A stretch of 64,000 nucleotides of DNA from Chamaelirium japonicum (taxonomy: Eukaryota; Streptophyta; Magnoliopsida; Liliales; Melanthiaceae): positions 100,777,472 to 100,841,471 of the forward strand of contig OX393550.1 in the NCBI GenBank assembly GCA_947650365.1. Direction: 5' to 3'. Below the pieces are notes generated by a model. It searched no databases. It saw only the letters and a list, made by a program, of their open reading frames with translations, and was not told the origin of the DNA. Of this stretch, positions 58,118 through 64,000 are shown piece by piece (within the stretch, counting starts at the first letter, position 1; each line of letters opens with the position of its first letter). Position numbers and translations under genes: made by a program.

Positions 58118-58865
58118 TCTGCAGAGGAGGAGACGCGCCCTTCATCGACCCAAGGCTTCACGAGACGCGGGCAAGCCTATCCCTTCGGGACCGGCTGAGT
58201 CCATTGAAAGCCCTCATCAAAGTGAAGACCCTTGCACAAGAAGATCAAGCCTTCGACTCCGTGCACGAAGAAGAAAGCTTGGAGAAGAAGAAACCTTCAA
58301 CTCCGAAGACGCCAGAAGTAAAGGCCGGAGAAGAAGATCAGAGTGGCATCACCCCGTCGTCTCCAACAACCCTTTAACTCTGAAGACGCCAGAAGCAAAG
58401 GCCGGAGAAGAAGGTCGGAGCGGTATCACCCTGTCGTTTCCAACAAACCTTCGACTCCGACCAAGCCCAAAAGCCCGGAGAAGAAGATTGAAGCGGCAAC
58501 ACCCCGTCGTCTTCAACAAGCATCCGCTCCATTCACGAAGAAGAAAGCTTGAAGAAGGATACCCGAAGCGGCGCTACACCCGTTATCTTCAACAAAGCCT
58601 TCAACTCCGATTACGCCAAATACGCCTGGAGAAGAAGCCGACGCCATAACCGCCGTCAGGTCGGAAGCTGAAGACAAAGCGAATAAGTTCTACAGAGGAG
58701 GAGACGCGTCCTTCATCAACCCAAGGCTTCACGAGGCACGGGCAAGCCTATCCCTTCGGGACCGGCTTAGTCCATTGAAAACCCTCATCAAAGTGAAGAC
58801 CCTTGCACAAGAAGATCAAGCTTTCGACTCCGTGCACGAAGAAGAAAGCTCGGAGAAGAAGAACC
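58118..58865 (+). repeat. Internal direct duplication in repeat Y
   Basis: 58118-58295 and 58697-58865 are close copies (GAGGAGACGCG..CCTTCATC through CACGAAGAAGAAAGCT), so the block downstream of the TATA box is present twice. Confidence 0.85.
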
Positions 58866-59950
58866 CTTCAACTCCGAAGACGCCAAAAGCAAAAGCCGGA
58901 GAAGAATATCAGAGCGGCACCACCCCGTCGTCTCCAACAAGCCTTCAACTCCGATCAAGCCCAAAAGCCCGGAGAAGAAAACCGAAGAGTCATCACCCTG
59001 CCGCCTTCGACAAACGCTCGCTCCATCCTCGAAGAAGAAAGCTTGAAGAGGAATACCCGAAGCGTCGCTACACCCGTCGTCTTCAAAGCGAAGCCGACAC
59101 TGCAACCGTCGCACGGAGATCGGTGCTACCCCCACCGTCTTCAAAGGAATCCTTCGACTCCGATCACGCTAAAGAAGCCCGGAGAAGAAGAGAAGCAAAG
59201 CCGGCGCTATACCCATCGTCTTCAAAGTAAAGCCTTCAACTCCGATCAAGCCAAGGGAGCACGGAGAAGAAGAGAAGTCAAGCCGACGCCATAACCGTCG
59301 AGGAAGCCAGAAGCCTTGAAGAAGTAGTCATCGCTGTTCGAGAAGAAAATCGAGTCGACGCCGAAGCAAAAGCCTCGGTAAAGCCCGCGCCAAAGCAACG
59401 CAAGTGCCAAAGCCAAGCAACCACGCCGGTCACGAGCAAAAGCACCGCACGCTCTAGCCGATACGACGCGAAGTCCGGAAGAACGAAAGCATCGCAAGTC
59501 TCTCCTGTCTACATTCAAGTGCAAGCGCCAAAGCAAGAGCCAGAGCCACGCCAAAGCCAAGCCAAAGCCGACACCAAAAGCACGATCGACGCCGCAAACC
59601 GACGATCAAGGACGCCGTGCTCAAGCAAGGATCGAGGAAGACACAAAGACCGAAGAACAAAACCGAAAACCCCCTAGCCGAGAAAGCGCGAAGCACGGAA
59701 GGGACAAAAGCAACGGCGGATATTCCTTAGCCTCTCAAAAACCCTCACCATGTAAAGACCTCTGTCCTGGGCAACCCCTTCAGAGCTCTCGCATGAATAC
59801 CACGTGGAGACGCGGATCAAAGAGACCCTCCAGAGGATCTCTCCCACAATTTTCTGATCAATATTCGCTGCACCCGGCTCACCACTCCCAAGTCCCCAGG
59901 TCCCGGCACTCTGTAATCTTCGTGTGTTTGCAATAAAGACGACCCGGATC

Positions 59951-62519
59951 TTTTTCTGCGCATATAGGCAGTCACTTGATCATGACCTTTAGATCCTCAT
60001 ACACAAGGGCATGAAGGGTCAGGGGGAACGTAGTCCCCTAGTATCCCCTTGTGCCGAACTATCTAGTCACATGGTCCATCCAGTGGGCCGCACTATTTGT
60101 CATCCGAACAATTAGCAAGAAAACAGCAGGGACCAAGCCCAAACAACCAAAAAAAATACATTATACTATGGATGACCCACCACCGGCTGCCAGAAAGCAG
60201 CCACCATGGGCTGATCTGCCATACCTGGCCAGAAGATCCACCGGAAATCGGATGGACAACCGAACCGTGCACCGGTCCGCCGAGCCAAGCCGCATCCACC
60301 GCACCACATCAAGATCAGGAGCCGCCACACACATGCCGAGGCGAGGTCCACCGAACCTATTCAAGGCCATCGCTTCGAGCCAGATTGAGCCACCACAGCA
60401 CTTTGGAGATAGGGGGAACCGCCGAATCTAAGAGGAACTGACACCGGAAGAGCACCCAAAATTAAAAGGGGGGAAGAGGATGTACAAATCCCCAAAAGAA
60501 ACCGACCAAAAGGGGGATAAAATCAAGACTTACACCTTATCAGAGCGGAGGGGAACGGATCCGTCTGGATTTGACCTCGCCGATGACACCGGGGGAGACC
60601 AAGGCCACTCAAACCCTAGCCACCCCTAGCTGAACCCAAAGGGGAAAGGTCCCAGCCCGTGACACCACAAAATTTTTAGCTTATGTATTGTTCTCCCGGG
60701 TTCGATTCCCTTGGGAACTCTTCATGTAGTGTTGCGGCTTCTTCATCTAGTGCAGCTTTTCTTTGTGGGTCCCTTTTGTGGCGATGGTGGCGACTTCGTA
60801 GCTATGACGCCCATTCTTTCCTTCTTGAATTAAAATGATCCTACAGGCACCAAAACTATAGAGGAAGGATATTGGACAGTGCGACCATTGTTTCATTCGG
60901 AATCGACTCCGCTCGAGTCGGTACTTTCTTCAAGTCTTACGAGCCAGGCCTTGGATGCGCTGCTCTCTAACGCTTCAATATCCTTACACTGGCAGTGTAT
61001 GTAGCCTGTAGAAATTTCAAACATCTTGATCCGCACCGTTGAAGCATTAGCGTAGACTCCTTCTTCACCATTCATTTCTATTTAGGGCTATATATGTTGT
61101 CAATGAAAGTTTTTTCATGTCTTAACAACTTCCATCAATGTTATTCAGTAACTAAGACCATTCAAATTCAGTACTTGCATTATCCTTCCCACAGCTACCA
61201 ATCGATTTCCGATGAAATCTGCTCGAACCTAATCATTCCTGGTAAGTAACAGCAACAACTGGAACGAAAGAATACATCGGTAGCATCGAGATTCTAACAA
61301 GATTTGATTACATAAACATACGTAGGGTTTCCCTCGAGGCATCGGACACCATAATAAGAGAGCTTTGATTTCCATACTCATCAATTTTGTTACGACCGAT
61401 AAAATCTCTTCTCCGGTGACCACCTCGATAGCTACAGGTTTGCTCACAGAATATCATGGCCGCTTTCGAGAAAAGCATCTGCTGCTGAATCCAAGTCATT
61501 GGGAAGGAAGACCCTACAAGATGAAGTCTTGAGTGAAGATGTTATCTGCAAATAGAATCTCTAACGAAAAAAAGAAATTATTAAATTTAAAAAAAAACTA
61601 GAGCATGAAAGGATATGCATGTGTAGGAGAGAGTTCCTACGAATTCGAAACGAATCCTGAAGCTGGAAGCACTATATCTTGTTCATTCAAATACAACCGA
61701 TAATCGTCCTCGTAAAATATTAGGTTTGGCGAAAAACTTGATTTCTGTGCAGGGTGCATGATATTCTGCCATAACAAAGGTTTTTAAGTTGTGATATAAG
61801 AGAAGTTATGGTAAAGTTCCCCAACTCATTCCACCATTGTCCATATCCAAGTCCACCCGAAAGAAGAAAAAAAAAACGACATATTTCGCGAAACATTGTA
61901 AAGTTCCCCGACTGTGAACTTGCCCTCAACCTTCCAAGACTGAGGTTATTGAAAAGTTCCCCGATATTTCGCAAAATATGCATTTTGGTGTATTGAAAAG
62001 GTGAAATGTTACATGAAATTTCACAAAATATTTCGATTTTTGTACATTGGTTCAAGTCATAACCCATCAAGATGGGGACAACTATAAAAAAGATTGACAA
62101 TAATTATTCAACCGACTGTGAGCTTGCCCTCAACCTTCTAAGACTGGTGTCAAAAATCTGACAGAGGCAACTTGACAAGAGAGGGGAGTACCGACAAGCC
62201 CAAAAGTCCAGTTGACGGATAGGGAGCAAGTAGTTGATATTTGATCGGTTGGGTTCAATATTCTTCCCTAGTAGGGCAGTTACAAGGGACTAAAGATCAG
62301 TTGGGTTCAATATTATACGCATGGGGATCTCTTCCCTAGTTGATATTTGCCCTACTAAAACTCATCTCCTGTAAGTGGATCTCATCCACACACCTGATCT
62401 AACCACACCATAGTGGACTAGTGGATTTATGCATTTCATGCACTTGTGTTTATGAGTTTTAGTGATGTATGCTTAGTTGGTGTCGGACATCCTTGAATAG
62501 TCATGTAGAACACACCAAT
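59951..62519. other. Intergenic, unclassified repeats
   Basis: 60050-60660 is GC-rich and reads on the minus strand like the front of a retroposon, but I cannot class it. A tRNA-like B box GGTTCGATTCCC is at 60699-60710. Two copies of CTTGCCCTCAACCTTC with CGACTGTGA ahead lie at about 61909 and 62114. No gene. Confidence 0.45.
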
Positions 62520-63900
62520 CCCAACAAAGCCATGGCTCGTGGCCTATGGATTCTCACAAAGATATGGATTAGACTATGAAGAAACAATCCCTCTAGCTGC
62601 CAAGATGACATCAACCCGAGTCATATTATCATTAGCAGCAAGCAAAGGGTGGAAACTTTGGCAACTAGATGTGAAAATGACTTTCTATATGGTGAGATTG
62701 ATAGTGATTTATATGGAGCAACCACCAGGGTTCAAGTCCAAAAAACATCCCAATTGTGTATGCAAAATTGCAAACTCAAGAATGCGCTTTATAGACTCAA
62801 GCAAGCACCACGGGATGGTACAGTAAAATATCAGAATACCTTATGTTTTGTGGTTATGTTTCTTCAAACTCTAATGCTAGTATGTTTATAAGCTGAACTC
62901 GGATATTCATGTCATAGTTTTATTATATGTAAATGATATGATAATTACCGGTGACGATGATATAGAAGTTGCAAGGCTTAGAGAAGATCTTGCAATTCAA
63001 TTTGAGATGAAGAATATCGGAGTGCGTAATCATTTTTTAGGCTTAGAGGTGACAAGGTGCAAAGAAGGCCTATTTCTGTCTAAAAAACAATATGCAAAGA
63101 AACTTATTAAAAGTTAGACATAACTAGTTGCAAGCTATGGCAACTCCTATAGAGCTAAATCTCAAATTAAAGAATGAAGGAAGAGAGTTAAAAGATGCAT
63201 TTGTGTATCGACTGCTTGTTAAGAGTTTGCTTTACTTGACTATCACGAGACCCGACATATGTTATGTTGTGGGTATCGTTAGTCAATTCATGCAAGCACC
63301 TCAGAAGCCTCATCTCAACACTACAAAAAGAATTATTCGATATTTATCTAATAATGTCACATATGGTCTACTGTACAAAAAGGATGCATATTTCACTCTT
63401 AGTGGCTTCACGGATGTTGATTGGGCAAGAGATCCATCTACTCGACTTTCTACTTCTGGCTATGTATTTATGGTCGGGTCGGCTGTCATATCATGGTGTA
63501 GCAAGAAGCAAGTAACAAGTAACAGTAGCATTATCTAGCACAGTAGCTTTAATACAATGCTGCCACACTTGCCGCTAAAGAGTGTACTTGGTTAAGGAGA
63601 CTTATTGGAGACATCTCACACAATTGATAAACCTGTGGAGATTCAACATGACAATCCAACTGCTATCCCACTAGCATCAAATCCAGTATATCATGCAAGG
63701 ACAAAACAAATAGAGGTCCATCATCACTTTATTCGGGAGAAGGTACTCGAAGAAGAAATCAATTTGGTCGGAGTAAGCACTTAATACCAGGTGGCGGATA
63801 TTTTCACAAAAGCATTTCCCAGGTAAAGTTTGAAGAATTTAGAACTCGATGGGGCATGGTATCTCAAGTTAGCACAAAGTGTTGAAATAATTGTGCTAAC
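62520..63900 (+). mobile_element. Copia retrotransposon fragment, family C (RT to 3' LTR start)
   Basis: Fossil plus-strand Copia: reverse transcriptase (YGLDYEET, WQLDVK, LKQAPR; about 62530-63110), connection and RNase H (about 63130-63780), polypurine area and probable 3' LTR start TGTTGAAATAATTGTGC at 63880. The 5' half is missing; broken at about five places. The LTR is interrupted at 63901. Confidence 0.85.
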
Positions 63901-64000
63901 CAGTGTTCTAAGTATCGTTACCGTTGTTGATATCGCCAAGTTGTCCGGAGGAAAAATCAGAGATAAATCGCTATTTATCGCCAAATATCGCTAAAAATTA
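63901..64000. mobile_element. Possible hAT-type element entering the window
   Basis: Starts CAGTGTTCTAAGTATCG directly within the Copia C LTR, with ATCGCTA words (ATCGCCAAATATCGCTAAA). CAGTGTT ends resemble the MITE at 50803. The other end is off-window, so this is tentative. Confidence 0.4.

Larger units (their letters stand above)
57420..59950 (+). repeat. LTR-like repeat Y with TATA and poly(A) signals
   Basis: Related copy of repeat X in the same orientation: GGCCGGCC block at 57712, GATCCCTCGATCCGACGG, TATAAATA at 58060-58067, tandem units of about 78 bp with GCCGGAGAAGAAG (58311-58480), tail GAGGATCTCTCCCACAATTT and AATAAA at 59932. Contains a 580-bp-period internal duplication. Again no genuine coding frame. 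Confidence 0.6.

Noticed and set aside
58098-59294. Frames of 118-183 codons within repeat Y
   Set aside because: Basic, repetitive readings of tandem units, with alternative frames equally open and no recognisable domain.
60685-60725. tRNA gene, because of GGTTCGATTCCC
   Set aside because: Only a B-box or T-arm-like word; no acceptor, anticodon or A box at proper spacing. At most a SINE relic.

Overview
The window looks like nuclear DNA of a flowering plant. It has spliced host genes of plant type (an NF-YA transcription factor with a miR169 target site in its 3' UTR, an LSG1-type GTPase, a GCK-domain protein), many Copia elements primed from initiator tRNA-Met, a hAT transposon, TRIM, Helitron and MITE-type elements, and long CT/TG microsatellites. 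The LSG1 reading reminds me of non-grass monocots, but I cannot fix the species.

Left part (1-24.5 kb). Exons of one plus-strand NF-YA gene lie on both sides of a 19.4-kb intron (3966-23372). The upstream exons are at 3669-3965; the subunit-association and DNA-binding exons are at 23373-24510. The intron holds a nest: a minus-strand Copia element with very short (140-bp) LTRs, here called family A (4404-21440), is itself interrupted by a second, plus-strand Copia element (4678-9830, family B) and by a 6.8-kb hAT transposon (14337-21157) with an 8-bp target duplication. The start of another family A copy lies head to head at 21453. A further family A copy fills 1-3358 in the next intron upstream. 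The last NF-YA coding part is interrupted by a 117-bp poly(A)-tailed insertion flanked by a 7-bp duplication. It can be spliced out using a donor inside the duplication, which makes it a candidate transposon-derived intron.

Middle part (24.5-42.2 kb). After the NF-YA 3' UTR come a diverged duplication, a GC-rich MITE, a TRIM with LTRs and target duplication, a truncated third family A copy (27123-30534) and a hAT-type MITE with a perfect 8-bp duplication. Then follows the seven-exon LSG1 gene (32094-42190). All its splice sites are good, but its reading frame is disturbed by about seven single-base changes, mostly in short homopolymers, so either the assembly carries indel errors or the gene is recently broken.

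Right part (42.2-64 kb). This is gene-poor. It holds long microsatellites, a tandem pair of Helitron-like elements, an LTR with a triplicated primer-site junction, a hAT-type MITE, one intact minus-strand gene for a twin-CX9C GCK-domain protein (52074-52544), a Tourist-type MITE, two adjacent 2.4-2.5-kb repeats with TATA and AATAAA signals, and a third Copia family fragment at the right edge.

I see no operons, CRISPR arrays or clear RNA genes. All calls were made by eye from sequence and translations; no searches were run.
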